DNA of 56,460 nt from an uncultured Bdellovibrionales bacterium (GTDB lineage Bacteria > Bdellovibrionota > FAC87 > UBA2466), in NCBI GenBank assembly GCA_937903155.1, contig CALCZU010000065.1:1-56460 (forward strand). The letters are read 5' to 3'. The notes beneath the pieces are model-generated. The model had not been told where the DNA came from and searched no databases. It saw only the letters and a list, made by a program, of their open reading frames with translations. Below are positions 28,140-36,951 of the stretch, piece after piece. How positions within the stretch are numbered: position 1 is the stretch's first letter; each line of letters opens with the position of its first letter. The translations under genes were made by a program, and so were the position numbers.

Positions 28140-30899
28140 ATGCTAGCCAGAGGATGGAGGCTCAGATATAGCGGTTTGATGCTGCGCATCTTTATAGTTT
28201 TTAGCTTTGCTTGTTTTTCTCTCAGTTCAATTCTCAGGGCTGGAGAGCGGATGGTTCTAGTTCAATGGAGAACGGTCTATGGAACTGTGGAAACCGTAGC
28301 GGTGCCGGAGAGTGAAGTACCGGCGGGTGTGCAAAGAACTTATGTTCCGGGCCCTCCAACAGCACCTCCCCCAACGCCGTCTATTTCTCACCCAGCTCCC
28401 GTTTCTAATCAAGCGATGGTCAATTTTTTTCGTAGGGCAAAATCCCGCAATGCCTCTGCGCCGCGAACCCCGGAGGTCGAAATCGTCCCGCCACCCTTTG
28501 TTCCCCAAAACCCTGTGGTCGATCCGTTTCCAGACGAAGTGGAGTTCCTTCCTCCCGCCGCTCCTCCGAAATTATCGACTGTTACTCCTCCACCGCCCAT
28601 TGTTGTGGTACCCCCGCTCGTTGTTCCTAGAATGGATCGTTTGCCAAAACCCGCGATGGTTGCGAGGCCTCCGGAGACTCTGAACGAGCCGCTTGTCAGC
28701 ACTTTGGAATACGACTCACTCGTAGACCGAATGGATAGGATTAAAGAGCATTTATTTAAACATTACAGCAGTGACAGAGCTTTGATCCAAACTTTTATCT
28801 CAGCTCTTTACGGGGTTTACACTTCTGATGAGGGCCTTGATAAACCCGCTGTGTTTCTTGTTCCCGGTCCGAATGGCAAAGGGAAGTCGCGTCTTTTCCA
28901 AGAGATTATCCGTCTGTTTAATCTGGCCTCCACGACGATTACGCTTCAGGATCTGGCGACTCATATTCCCACAGACGAAATCATGGAGATGACCTCTTCA
29001 GATGCGAGAACAGAAAAACCGGGAGTGGTGCTGATCGAAGAGTTTCAAAAGCTGATGGATCGAGAGAAGGTTGTTCCCTCGAAAAGCGCGGTCGACCTAA
29101 CTAAGGCGGTTCGTGAAGGAGCGGATCCCGGTAAGCTTCGAACCGAAGCCGATACCCGAATTCAGAGTGAAGTGGTGCTGGAGCAGTTGCTAGGAAATGG
29201 GAAAGTAGATCCTAGAAGACTCGCAGACCCCGGTCCTGTCCTTGAGGCATTAGAAAAACTTGCGATTACTTTAGAATATCCTGCGAAAAACTCATCGGGA
29301 AAAGTTGACGCTTCCAGCGCAAATCCCAGTGAGGCCACGTTACATTCCGCTATTTCACTCATTCAAAAGCTTTACAAAAACCAGAGCCACCGTGCCATTC
29401 TAGGGCCCTCAGAAAATCTGACCAGTATTGATATTCTGCAAAAGTTTACCGAACGCCCTATTGAGACTTTGGCACGGTGGCAATCAAACTATGCCGAAGG
29501 AAAATGGAAACAAGCGCGTGTAGGTAAAAAGATGATCTACGTTTTCATTTTTAATCCTGACTACAATGAGGAAGCGATTGACCTTGCAAAAAGAGAAGCT
29601 GCCGCTCGCGGGATAGCGGTGAATGGCGATATTTTCCGAGAGCATTTCATCCGTCTTACCGAAACGCGTCTTCAGCCCTATTTGGAAAGAAAAATCGGAA
29701 AAGGAACCCCTCTTTTTAAACGATTAGAGTTGAGCTCAATTCACGTTATTAATCCTGCGAGTAACTCTGAAAATCGCCAGTTTATTGAGAATGAACTTTC
29801 GAAGGTCGCGAAAAATCTTGAAGCGGTGATCAAAACCCGTGGGCTTTCAGCTCGAGTGGAAATCGGAAGTTCGATTGTAGATATGGTTGAAAACCATGCC
29901 GTTAACCCTGCGGAAGGATTTCGCTCGATTGCAGGTTTTCTTCCAAAGCAATTAGGCGAGTTTGTGGTTCAGTTGCCAAAGCAGTTTGCTGAAATCCTTG
30001 CCAGAACGGGATCGCCTGGCGGCACCGCCAAAATTCGCGTGGTGTACGACGCCAAAGAAGGAAAGTTGAAAGCGCTTCTGGTCGAAGGAAAGAAGGAAAC
30101 TTCGTTTTATGATCTGAAAATATATCTTCCTCCGGCGTTAGCACAAACGGAAGCGTTAAAAGGAATTGACTATAAAACGGTAAAAGAACTTTATCATCAA
30201 GCTGCACACGTTGTGGTGGCCCTCTTCTTTTATGGAAACCTGCCAAACTATGTGACTCGAGATCTCGCAGGAAATTTGCCGGCCGATCATCGCATGTGGC
30301 AACCGCCGAATGAAGCACTGTATGGACATCTGGCCTCTCGCGTGGCGGTTTATCTTGCGGGTCCCACGGGCGAAAAAATCGGAGTTCCAGAAAGTCCAGT
30401 TGCGGAAGTCGAAACCGGCGATCTCAATACGGCTAAAAAAGAAGTGAGACTGATTCAAGAAGAAATCGTCAGGCAGTGGGCGGGGCGGCAGTTGTCTCCC
30501 GCGGATTCTCGCACAGGACCGATTCCCTTCAGTGCGATTCTTTCCGAGGATGCTCAAGAGCATCCATTTTATAAATTACTGATTGAGTCTCAGGGGGACT
30601 ACGATAAGGCATTTCATGGGCTTCAAAATGTAGTCGATCAAATCTTATATCGACACAGTGACATATTACATTCGATCGCGCATGACCTGTCGATTCAGGG
30701 AAAACTCGACTCGGACCAGCTCAAACAAATTCTTAAAAAATCGACGACACTTCCCTTAGCGCTGAAGAAAAAAGTTTTAGAAGAAGCTCCGGGAGCGTAC
30801 GTTCCGAGAAACTGCCGCACTCTTTTAAACGCTGTGAGCCTTCCTCCAGTCAAAGTCGGACCCATGTGGTGGCACCGATTTATTTTGAGGAATTACTAA
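28140..30899 (+). CDS. Exported AAA+ ATPase with degenerate FtsH-type (M41) peptidase domain
   Basis: A 919-aa protein. A signal peptide lies in residues 1-35 (an ATG at 28179, residue 14, is an alternative start). A Pro-rich linker runs to about residue 190. An AAA+ module follows with Walker A GPNGKGKS (243-250) and Walker B VVLIEE (296-301). Near the C-terminus HQAAHVVVALFFYG (from residue 686) aligns with the FtsH zinc motif HEAGH, and GDLNTA has Asp761, 71 residues after the second His; E. coli FtsH places its third zinc ligand at about this distance. The catalytic Glu of HExxH is Gln, so peptidase activity is doubtful. An ATPase behind a signal peptide is odd, since the periplasm lacks ATP. 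Domain calls are by eye. Confidence 0.6.
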   Translation: MLARGWRLRYSGLMLRIFIVFSFACFSLSSILRAGERMVLVQWRTVYGTVETVAVPESEVPAGVQRTYVPGPPTAPPPTPSISHPAPVSNQAMVNFFRRAKSRNASAPRTPEVEIVPPPFVPQNPVVDPFPDEVEFLPPAAPPKLSTVTPPPPIVVVPPLVVPRMDRLPKPAMVARPPETLNEPLVSTLEYDSLVDRMDRIKEHLFKHYSSDRALIQTFISALYGVYTSDEGLDKPAVFLVPGPNGKGKSRLFQEIIRLFNLASTTITLQDLATHIPTDEIMEMTSSDARTEKPGVVLIEEFQKLMDREKVVPSKSAVDLTKAVREGADPGKLRTEADTRIQSEVVLEQLLGNGKVDPRRLADPGPVLEALEKLAITLEYPAKNSSGKVDASSANPSEATLHSAISLIQKLYKNQSHRAILGPSENLTSIDILQKFTERPIETLARWQSNYAEGKWKQARVGKKMIYVFIFNPDYNEEAIDLAKREAAARGIAVNGDIFREHFIRLTETRLQPYLERKIGKGTPLFKRLELSSIHVINPASNSENRQFIENELSKVAKNLEAVIKTRGLSARVEIGSSIVDMVENHAVNPAEGFRSIAGFLPKQLGEFVVQLPKQFAEILARTGSPGGTAKIRVVYDAKEGKLKALLVEGKKETSFYDLKIYLPPALAQTEALKGIDYKTVKELYHQAAHVVVALFFYGNLPNYVTRDLAGNLPADHRMWQPPNEALYGHLASRVAVYLAGPTGEKIGVPESPVAEVETGDLNTAKKEVRLIQEEIVRQWAGRQLSPADSRTGPIPFSAILSEDAQEHPFYKLLIESQGDYDKAFHGLQNVVDQILYRHSDILHSIAHDLSIQGKLDSDQLKQILKKSTTLPLALKKKVLEEAPGAYVPRNCRTLLNAVSLPPVKVGPMWWHRFILRNY

Positions 30900-32389
30900 G
30901 ATGTTTTTACGGCAATTCTTTTCTCTCGAAAAACGGAGCGATACGCCCCGAGCGTGATGATAGCGATGAGAGAAAGGGTTTTTAACGGCCAAGAGGCTTC
31001 GAAAAATCCAAGAACTGCGATCGTGACAATTCCAAAACACTGCAGAGCCACGCTAAATGACGAAGCGGGTAAGTAGGCCTTTCCAAATTTACGAACTGAC
31101 ACAGAGATATATAGAAGGACACTTAAGAAAGAAGCGAGCGTGTAAAAAAATATTGGTGTGAGAGAATGCCAATGAAAATAATACGAGAGATAGGTTCCCA
31201 GGATCAAGCTTCCCATATGAACTGTATCGGCGATTGTGAAAAGCGCCGTTTCTTTTTTATGCATGAGCAAAGTATTGTAAGACCACGAATAGACGGCCCC
31301 TAACAGCGACGCGCTCAGAACTACAAGAATCGTAGGGGCCGTTTCAAACTGTTTTGAGAAAAGAAGTTTAATGACCAAAGGACAAAACAGACAAATACAA
31401 ACAATCCCAAATGTCGCGAGGAGAAGTAAGAGCTCAATCATCTTTCCAAGCAGAAGAGGTTTGTGCGTTTCATTCGCAATGTCGCCGAATTGTGGGAGAA
31501 AATACCCTCGCACAGAAGCCATTAAAACGTTGGTAGAGGTATCCAAAATCATATAGGCCGCGGCAAAGTTTCCTAAAAAGTCGAGGCTTGAGGATTTTTG
31601 AATCAGAGTTTGAAATGCTAAAAATCCGCCCGAAACCGCGATCGTTTGCCAGGTGACAATCAGACTCGTCCGAGAGGTTTTACGAAGACTGTGATAACCC
31701 AAAATTAAAAAATCACGGTTTAAGACAATCGGATTTTTTTTAAGAAGATAGAAGAGCGAAAAAAGGAACGCGATAAGGCTTGCCGCACCGACATTGAGCG
31801 CTAATCCTAAACTTCCTAATTTTACCAGAGGAAACATCAACGCAAGGGTAGTAACTGAAATGAGTACTTGGGTGCGTGAAAGAGATTTAATGTCGCCAAG
31901 CCCGCGTAAAATCGCGATGGTGTTTTGAATTTGGATGAGCACCCAAGACATCGCGAGCACCACTCGAAGGTGGATTAAGTCTTGAACCGTCGCTGAGGGT
32001 TGAATCAGCCAAGTCGCGAGCGGTTTTGTAAAAAAGATTCCGATAAAAAGCAGAGCAAGGGCTTGAAGCAGCGCCAGTGTAAAGCTTGCTGCTAGAACCT
32101 CATTTTGTTTTGAAGCGGATTTATCAATCGATACTTCTTGCATGAAAACGGTTGCAAAGCCCAACGCTAAAACGCCGGACACGGTCGTCCCCAGCGATCG
32201 AAATATGCCCATCTGGCCCATGCCTTCGGTGCCTAACGTGATGGCGATAATTTTGCTGGAGAGCACACCAAAAACGAGCGTGAAAACGGTCACACTCGAA
32301 AAAAGGCTGACTGCCGGCAACAGGCTTCGGATCGACGGAACCTGAGGCGACAGCTTCGGTTCAAATGGCAGTGGGGGTGTGGTTTCCAA
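30896..32389 (-). CDS. O-antigen / polysaccharide flippase (Wzx-like)
   Basis: A polytopic membrane protein of about 497 aa with 12 or more hydrophobic segments. It is similar in pattern to Wzx lipid-linked oligosaccharide flippases of the MATE/MVF superfamily; the start (VFTLVFGVLSSKIIAITLG, then TEGMGQMGIFRSLGT) is typical of the WzxE/O-antigen translocase branch. It would move undecaprenyl-linked units across the inner membrane. The start is uncertain: TTG at 32389 is used here, and TTG at 32320 is closer to the first helix. A TTGACT-N17-AATACT promoter lies just upstream. The 3' end overlaps the 919-aa gene by 4 bases. Confidence 0.8.
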   Translation of the reverse strand: METTPPLPFEPKLSPQVPSIRSLLPAVSLFSSVTVFTLVFGVLSSKIIAITLGTEGMGQMGIFRSLGTTVSGVLALGFATVFMQEVSIDKSASKQNEVLAASFTLALLQALALLFIGIFFTKPLATWLIQPSATVQDLIHLRVVLAMSWVLIQIQNTIAILRGLGDIKSLSRTQVLISVTTLALMFPLVKLGSLGLALNVGAASLIAFLFSLFYLLKKNPIVLNRDFLILGYHSLRKTSRTSLIVTWQTIAVSGGFLAFQTLIQKSSSLDFLGNFAAAYMILDTSTNVLMASVRGYFLPQFGDIANETHKPLLLGKMIELLLLLATFGIVCICLFCPLVIKLLFSKQFETAPTILVVLSASLLGAVYSWSYNTLLMHKKETALFTIADTVHMGSLILGTYLSYYFHWHSLTPIFFYTLASFLSVLLYISVSVRKFGKAYLPASSFSVALQCFGIVTIAVLGFFEASWPLKTLSLIAIITLGAYRSVFREKRIAVKTS

Positions 32390-32396
32390 GCCCCGG

Positions 32397-32425
32397 AGTA
32401 TTGAAGATAGGGCTAAGACAGTCAA
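32397..32425 (-). promoter_or_regulatory. Predicted sigma-70 promoter for the flippase gene
   Basis: On the minus strand TTGACT (32420-32425) and AATACT (32397-32402) are separated by 17 bases. The start point would fall near 32390, leaving almost no leader before TTG 32389. This favours the downstream TTG at 32320 as the true start. Confidence 0.45.
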
Positions 32426-32490
32426 GTGACTCGATGCGTAATAGATGAAAGAACTTGCGCCGTCTTCACTTCCTTGAGAAAAGGGGCACA

Positions 32491-33390
32491 ATGAATTCCC
32501 ACTCGATTCCAGTTTTTATTTTAGCCGGGGGATTGGGCACCCGGATTTCGGAAGAAACCGGAACAAAACCCAAGCCCATGATCGAAATCGGAGAAATTCC
32601 GGTTTTGGTTCACATTATGCGGTCTTATTATCGCCAAGGCTTTAACGACTTTGTGATCTGCGCAGGCTATCGATCGTGGGAGATTAAACAGTTTTTTTTA
32701 AATTATGAATTTCGGATGAATCACTTGATGATTGATCACCGGCAAAACGCCTCCGAACTTCCGACCGCGTTCGGTCGAAGTGTGACCCAAGAAAAATGGC
32801 GGGTTCGAGTCATTGATACCGGCAAAGAGTGCATGACCGGGGGACGGGTGGCGAGAGCATACGATTGTATTTCGCAAGTGCAGAAAATCGATAGCTTTGC
32901 TTTGACCTACGGCGACGGCCTTTGCGATGTAAATTTTAAAGACGAGCTTGCGTTTCATCTCTCTCACGAAAAAATTGGAACCGTCCTTGGTGTGAATCTT
33001 CAAGGGCGCTTCGGCGTCCTAGAACTCGAACCGAGTGGAAAAGTCGCGGGCTTCATCGAAAAGCCAGATGAGATTAAAGACACCATTAATGGCGGCTTTT
33101 TCTTTTTTAGATCCGGATTTCGGGATTATCTTTCAACCGATTCGTCTTGTATCTTAGAGAAAACGCCTCTTGAAAGGCTCGCCGCCGCAAACGAGTTGAT
33201 GATGTTTAAACACAACGGTTTTTGGCATCCGATGGATACCTTGCGAGACAAAGTTTATCTTGAAAATCTTTGGCAAACGGGGGAAGCGCCTTGGTTAACA
33301 ACGGCATTTCATTCGAGCCCTTCTGCAGACGCGATCCCTGTGCGCGAATCAAATCCCACGTGGGCCCCGCCGCTTTCTTTACAACCGTGA
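32491..33390 (+). CDS. rfbF: Glucose-1-phosphate cytidylyltransferase
   Basis: A 299-aa nucleotidyltransferase that makes CDP-glucose from CTP and glucose-1-phosphate, the first step to CDP-3,6-dideoxyhexoses of O-antigen. The motif AGGLGTRISEETGTKPKPMI (residues 12-31) and the following DFVICAGYRSWEIKQFFLNY are specific to the RfbF/DdhA group rather than to RmlA or UDP-glucose enzymes. The ATG at 32491 has AAGGGG 7 bases upstream. It is about 40 residues longer than typical RfbF (257 aa) because of a C-terminal tail. The 3' end overlaps the convergent rfbH gene by 12 bases. Confidence 0.92.
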   Translation: MNSHSIPVFILAGGLGTRISEETGTKPKPMIEIGEIPVLVHIMRSYYRQGFNDFVICAGYRSWEIKQFFLNYEFRMNHLMIDHRQNASELPTAFGRSVTQEKWRVRVIDTGKECMTGGRVARAYDCISQVQKIDSFALTYGDGLCDVNFKDELAFHLSHEKIGTVLGVNLQGRFGVLELEPSGKVAGFIEKPDEIKDTINGGFFFFRSGFRDYLSTDSSCILEKTPLERLAAANELMMFKHNGFWHPMDTLRDKVYLENLWQTGEAPWLTTAFHSSPSADAIPVRESNPTWAPPLSLQP

Positions 33391-34728
33391 GACCGCTTTT
33401 TCGAGTTGCTCAAGCATGTATTGAGTGTGTTGAGCCGTCAAAGAGGGATGCACTCCGATCCAAAAACTTTTCTTCATGATCTCGTCGGTGTTTTTTAATT
33501 CACCGACGGTTTTGTATTCGAGAGACTCGTAAGCGGGTTGGCGCGTGAGATTGCCTGCAAAAATCAGACGGGTTCCTACTTTGTTCTCTTCCAAGTAGGA
33601 CGTCACTTTTTCTCTTAAGATTCCATCCGTACAGTGCATCGGAAAACCAAACCAGCTGGGGTCGGTTTCTTCAGTGGCTGTCACCGGAATGATTCTCTCT
33701 TTGAGAATCGGAGAAGATTGGATTCCCTCATAGAGTCGCTTCCAATTGGCACGACGTTTTTCGATAAAACTTGGAAGTTTTTTAAGCTGAGATACACCCA
33801 GTGCCGCTTGCATGTCAGTGGCTTTTAAATTGTAACCCAAAGAAGAATACGTGTACTTGTGATCGTATCCTTGCGGGAGTGAACCAAGCTGCCAGCCAAA
33901 TCTTTTATTGCAGCTATTGTCCTTTCCGGGTTCGCACCAGCAATCTCTTCCCCAGTCCCTTAAGCTTTCAGCGACTCTTTTTAATCGCCCGTCTTTTGAG
34001 ACGACGGCACCGCCTTCTCCCATCGTAATGTGATGTGCGGGGTAAAAACTTAAAGTCGCATACTCCGAAAAAGACCCGACAGGCTGGGAGCGAATCGTCG
34101 AACCTAAAGCATCACAACAGTCTTCAACTAAATAGAGGTTTTCTTTTTGGCACCACTCCGCAATCAAATCAGCGCGGTAGGGGTTTCCCAAAGTGTGCGC
34201 TAAAACAACGGCGCGAGTTCTTGGCGTTTTAGCCGAGAAAATTTTTTCGGGTGTTGCGTTCAATGTCTTCAGATCCACATCGACAAAAACAGGCGTCCAA
34301 CCGTTTTGTAGGATAGGATTCACGGTTGTTGGAAATCCGGCTGCCACCGTGATGATTTCATCGCCCTTCTCTAAAGGTTTTAGGTTCGAATTTTTAAGAA
34401 GCGGCGAACCCAACGAACTCACCGCGAGCAGATTCGCACTGGAACCGCTATTCACGAGAAGAGCGCCGGCTTTCCTCCCTAAATAACTCGGAAGAACTTT
34501 TTCAAACTCGCTTGCGTATCGCCCTGCGGTTAACCAGAGATCTAAACTCGAATCTAAAAGATGAGTGAGATCATCGTCGCCCAAGAGTTTTCCGGACGCA
34601 GGAAGGTAAGTCGTGCCAGGGATAAAACCTTTCGGCTTTTGAGAGGCCGCGAAATATTTTTTCCCGAGAGCGAGAATGGCTTCGCGCAATGCCTTGGGGT
34701 CGTCGGAGTTTGGATCGATAGAGGTCAT
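33379..34728 (-). CDS. rfbH: CDP-4-keto-6-deoxyglucose-3-dehydrase E1
   Basis: A 449-aa PMP-dependent, iron-sulfur dehydrase (DdhC/RfbH) that removes the C3 hydroxyl of CDP-4-keto-6-deoxyglucose. Two diagnostic features are present. The catalytic Lys of the DegT aminotransferase fold is replaced by His232 in SFYPAHHITMGEGG, and four cysteines fit the [2Fe-2S] pattern C-x57-C-x-C-x7-C exactly (Cys205, 263, 265, 273). It works after RfbF (adjacent, convergent) and a 4,6-dehydratase (RfbG), which is not in the window, as is the E3 reductase. Confidence 0.95.
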   Translation of the reverse strand: MTSIDPNSDDPKALREAILALGKKYFAASQKPKGFIPGTTYLPASGKLLGDDDLTHLLDSSLDLWLTAGRYASEFEKVLPSYLGRKAGALLVNSGSSANLLAVSSLGSPLLKNSNLKPLEKGDEIITVAAGFPTTVNPILQNGWTPVFVDVDLKTLNATPEKIFSAKTPRTRAVVLAHTLGNPYRADLIAEWCQKENLYLVEDCCDALGSTIRSQPVGSFSEYATLSFYPAHHITMGEGGAVVSKDGRLKRVAESLRDWGRDCWCEPGKDNSCNKRFGWQLGSLPQGYDHKYTYSSLGYNLKATDMQAALGVSQLKKLPSFIEKRRANWKRLYEGIQSSPILKERIIPVTATEETDPSWFGFPMHCTDGILREKVTSYLEENKVGTRLIFAGNLTRQPAYESLEYKTVGELKNTDEIMKKSFWIGVHPSLTAQHTQYMLEQLEKAVSRL

Positions 34729-34776
34729 TTCGGGCCATTCTTATGACTTGTGACCGAGGTGTCAAATCTTAAGAGG

Positions 34777-35664
34777 TTAACCTAAAATATCGCCCACCTT
34801 GAGTGGGGGAGTTGGAGTATCGGTTCCCAAAATCACGGTAAACCCGTCGCCGCAAACGATATGGGTGCCGTTTTTAAGTGAGCTGACCATTCCCGCTTGT
34901 CCCAAGGCTCTTTCGCCTAGACTGCAATTGCGGATTTGAAATGTTTTTTGAAAAAGGTGGGTCTGAGCGACGTAGCTCGGTGACGAATGAGGCGCAAAGT
35001 TTCCGGCGCGAACAAAATTAAAAATTTTACGAGCAGAAATACTCCAGTCGATTTCACAAGATTTCGAGTCTTCCGGGTAAAAATATCGTCGCTTAAATTT
35101 ATCTTGCGGCATAATCGGAAGCTTTTCGCCCATTGAGATTAAATTAAGCGCATTTTGAACGAGCTGAACGCTTGTTTCTATCGTTTGTTGGTACACGCTT
35201 AACCCGGTGTCGTCGTCGGTGATCGGAAATGTCTGCTCTAGCGCAATGGCTCCTCCGTCGGTTCCATCGGTCATCCAATGCAAAGTTGCACCCGCCTCTG
35301 CTTCGTCATTGCGGAGTGCCCATTGGTAAGGAAAGGCCCCTGCGTATTTTGGTAAAAGCCCGGGATGAGCATTCATCGCACCGGCGCGAAAGAAGTCGAG
35401 GAGTTCTAAAGAAAACCGATGAGGGAAATCGAAATTAAAAAGCCAGTCCGCCTGGAGTGCTTTGAGATCTTTAGAAGTCAATGCGTCGAAAGAAATAAAA
35501 ATCTGTTTTTGAGCCGCTGGCAGATCTTTGTCGGAATCAGCGATAATCCCCACCAACTCGATATTTTGGATCGAAGAAAGGAGCGGAAGAAGCTTCAAAA
35601 GAGGTTCTAGACTTCCCGACAGAACGAGCCGCTGATTTTTGGTTTTTGCCATATTTATAATCAT
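34777..35664 (-). CDS. Formyltransferase family protein (sugar formyltransferase-like)
   Basis: A protein of about 295 aa with the formyl-THF-dependent transferase fold. The motif MNAHPGLLPKYAGAFPYQWA carries the catalytic Asn-His pair, and LHWMTDGTDGGAI carries the catalytic Asp. The C-terminal part resembles the OB-like tail of methionyl-tRNA formyltransferase. It is weakly similar to Fmt itself and lies beside O-antigen sugar genes, so N-formylation of an amino-sugar nucleotide is the best inference. ATG 35664 is chosen; ATG 35652 is also possible. The frame extends to 35721, but that lies in a terminator. Confidence 0.78.
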   Translation of the reverse strand: MIINMAKTKNQRLVLSGSLEPLLKLLPLLSSIQNIELVGIIADSDKDLPAAQKQIFISFDALTSKDLKALQADWLFNFDFPHRFSLELLDFFRAGAMNAHPGLLPKYAGAFPYQWALRNDEAEAGATLHWMTDGTDGGAIALEQTFPITDDDTGLSVYQQTIETSVQLVQNALNLISMGEKLPIMPQDKFKRRYFYPEDSKSCEIDWSISARKIFNFVRAGNFAPHSSPSYVAQTHLFQKTFQIRNCSLGERALGQAGMVSSLKNGTHIVCGDGFTVILGTDTPTPPLKVGDILG

Positions 35665-35720
35665 ACTGATGTGCTGAGGGGAGTTCAACCGACGGCGTGG
35701 ATTGCCAGAAACGCAGAGCA

Positions 35721-35753
35721 AAAAAAAACGGGGAGCTATTTCTAGTTCCCCGT
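35721..35753 (-). terminator. Intrinsic terminator of the coiled-coil lipoprotein gene
   Basis: Read on the minus strand, acggggaacta-gaa-atagctccccgt forms an 11-bp stem (one G-T pair) followed by eight T (35721-35728). It ends the lipoprotein message and separates it from the formyltransferase gene, which therefore needs its own promoter. Confidence 0.9.
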
Positions 35754-35793
35754 CTTTAAAATAAGTTTAAGGATCAATCAGTTTATTGATTGA

Positions 35794-36747
35794 TTACTTT
35801 TTCTTTGTAGCTTCTTCTGCCTTTTTAAGAGCTTCTTTAGCTTTTTTATTGGCTTCTTCAGCTTCTTTAGTAGCGAGTTCTGCTTTTTTAGCGGCGTCCG
35901 CGGCTTTTTTCGTAAGCTCTTGGATTTGTTTGTCGCTCGCGATCTTTGCGTCAGCAGCTTTTTGATCTTTTGCAATCAATTGAGCTTTTAAGCCTTCTTC
36001 GGTGTTCGTTAAAACACGTTTTTCAGCAGTAAGAGTTTCAATCGATTTTGCGTGGCCTGCAATCACCGCATCTTTTTCAGCTTGAGCTTTTGCGTGAGAT
36101 TGTTCCGTTTCTTCTTGGATTCGGATGTGAGCTTCTTCGGCTTCAGAAAGCGCTTTTTCTAATCTGTCAGAAGCGACTTCAACTCGGGTTACGTCAGCAA
36201 TGAAGGAAGCGATTTGAAGTTTGCTTAAACTTTCGTCAGCTTTCAATTTTGCGACTTCATTCACATCTTTTTGGATGGAAACCACTTTTTTGTCTTTGGA
36301 TTCAACAGTGCAATACTGATTCATTTTCACGACGTCTTCATTGCAAAGCTGAGCAAGAACGTAGCCTTTTTCTTTTTGGTACATCAAAATACCAACCGCA
36401 TTATTTCCTTTGGAAACAATGAATGCGGACTGGCTGTTTTTGCGAACATCAAGTTCGAGGCTATCAGAAATATCAGTGGTGTTTAAAGAGATAGAAGGTT
36501 TCGCGACGAGAGCGTTGCTTTTTGGGCAAGCACTTCCGGTCATTTCAACCACCATCGTCTTGTTGGCTAATTGGACTGCTTGAACGCAATTGTTTGCGGA
36601 TTCGAGCGACCAATCTTTTTGAATTTTGCTGCTGAGAGCGACGTTTCCGAGAACGGTGCCTCTAGCTGCAGCAGGGGCTGGGGTTTCTTTTTTTCCACAA
36701 GCAACAAGTGCAAGGGCTACGATTGCAAGAATACTTAAGTTCTTCAT
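35794..36747 (-). CDS. Lipoprotein with C-terminal coiled coil
   Basis: A 317-aa predicted lipoprotein. The signal peptide ends in the lipobox LALVAC, with the lipidated Cys at residue 17 followed by GKKE. Residues about 30-170 form a mostly beta or mixed domain with two Cys pairs. Residues about 180-317 are a long charged coiled coil, ending in Ala/Lys/Glu repeats of the type KKAEEA that resemble TolA-like spacers. It could bridge the outer membrane and cell wall. The leader has AAAGGA 7 bases before ATG, a GGCCC-GA-GGGCC palindrome at 36768-36779 and a strong promoter. I recognise no named family. Confidence 0.8.
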   Translation of the reverse strand: MKNLSILAIVALALVACGKKETPAPAAARGTVLGNVALSSKIQKDWSLESANNCVQAVQLANKTMVVEMTGSACPKSNALVAKPSISLNTTDISDSLELDVRKNSQSAFIVSKGNNAVGILMYQKEKGYVLAQLCNEDVVKMNQYCTVESKDKKVVSIQKDVNEVAKLKADESLSKLQIASFIADVTRVEVASDRLEKALSEAEEAHIRIQEETEQSHAKAQAEKDAVIAGHAKSIETLTAEKRVLTNTEEGLKAQLIAKDQKAADAKIASDKQIQELTKKAADAAKKAELATKEAEEANKKAKEALKKAEEATKKK

Positions 36748-36794
36748 TCAAAGGTCCTTTAAGTTATGGCCCGAGGGCCGGATTTGGAGGCGGC

Positions 36795-36823
36795 AAACTA
36801 AACGAAATGATGCAAAGTGTCAA
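36795..36823 (-). promoter_or_regulatory. Predicted sigma-70 promoter for the lipoprotein gene
   Basis: On the minus strand a consensus TTGACA (36818-36823) and TAGTTT (36795-36800) are separated by 17 bases. The start point would lie near 36788, giving a leader of about 41 bases that includes the GGCCCGAGGGCC palindrome. Confidence 0.6.
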
Positions 36824-36951
36824 TGAATCTCCGAGAACACGCATTACTTGTGTGGTAATGGCTGCGAGCCCGGGGTAAATTATTGATTGCATTCAGCTAA
36901 TTCGCTGTGTAGACCTGAAGCGTCATAGTCATTCATAGGAAGGAAATTTTT

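Noticed and set aside
33801..34746. Plus-strand open frames opposite rfbH
   Set aside because: rfbH has all catalytic residues and the exact iron-sulfur spacing; the opposite frames show no family features.
35721..35753. Hairpin as part of the formyltransferase coding region
   Set aside because: The T run on the minus strand and the stem define a terminator for the lipoprotein gene; the in-frame codons there are chance.
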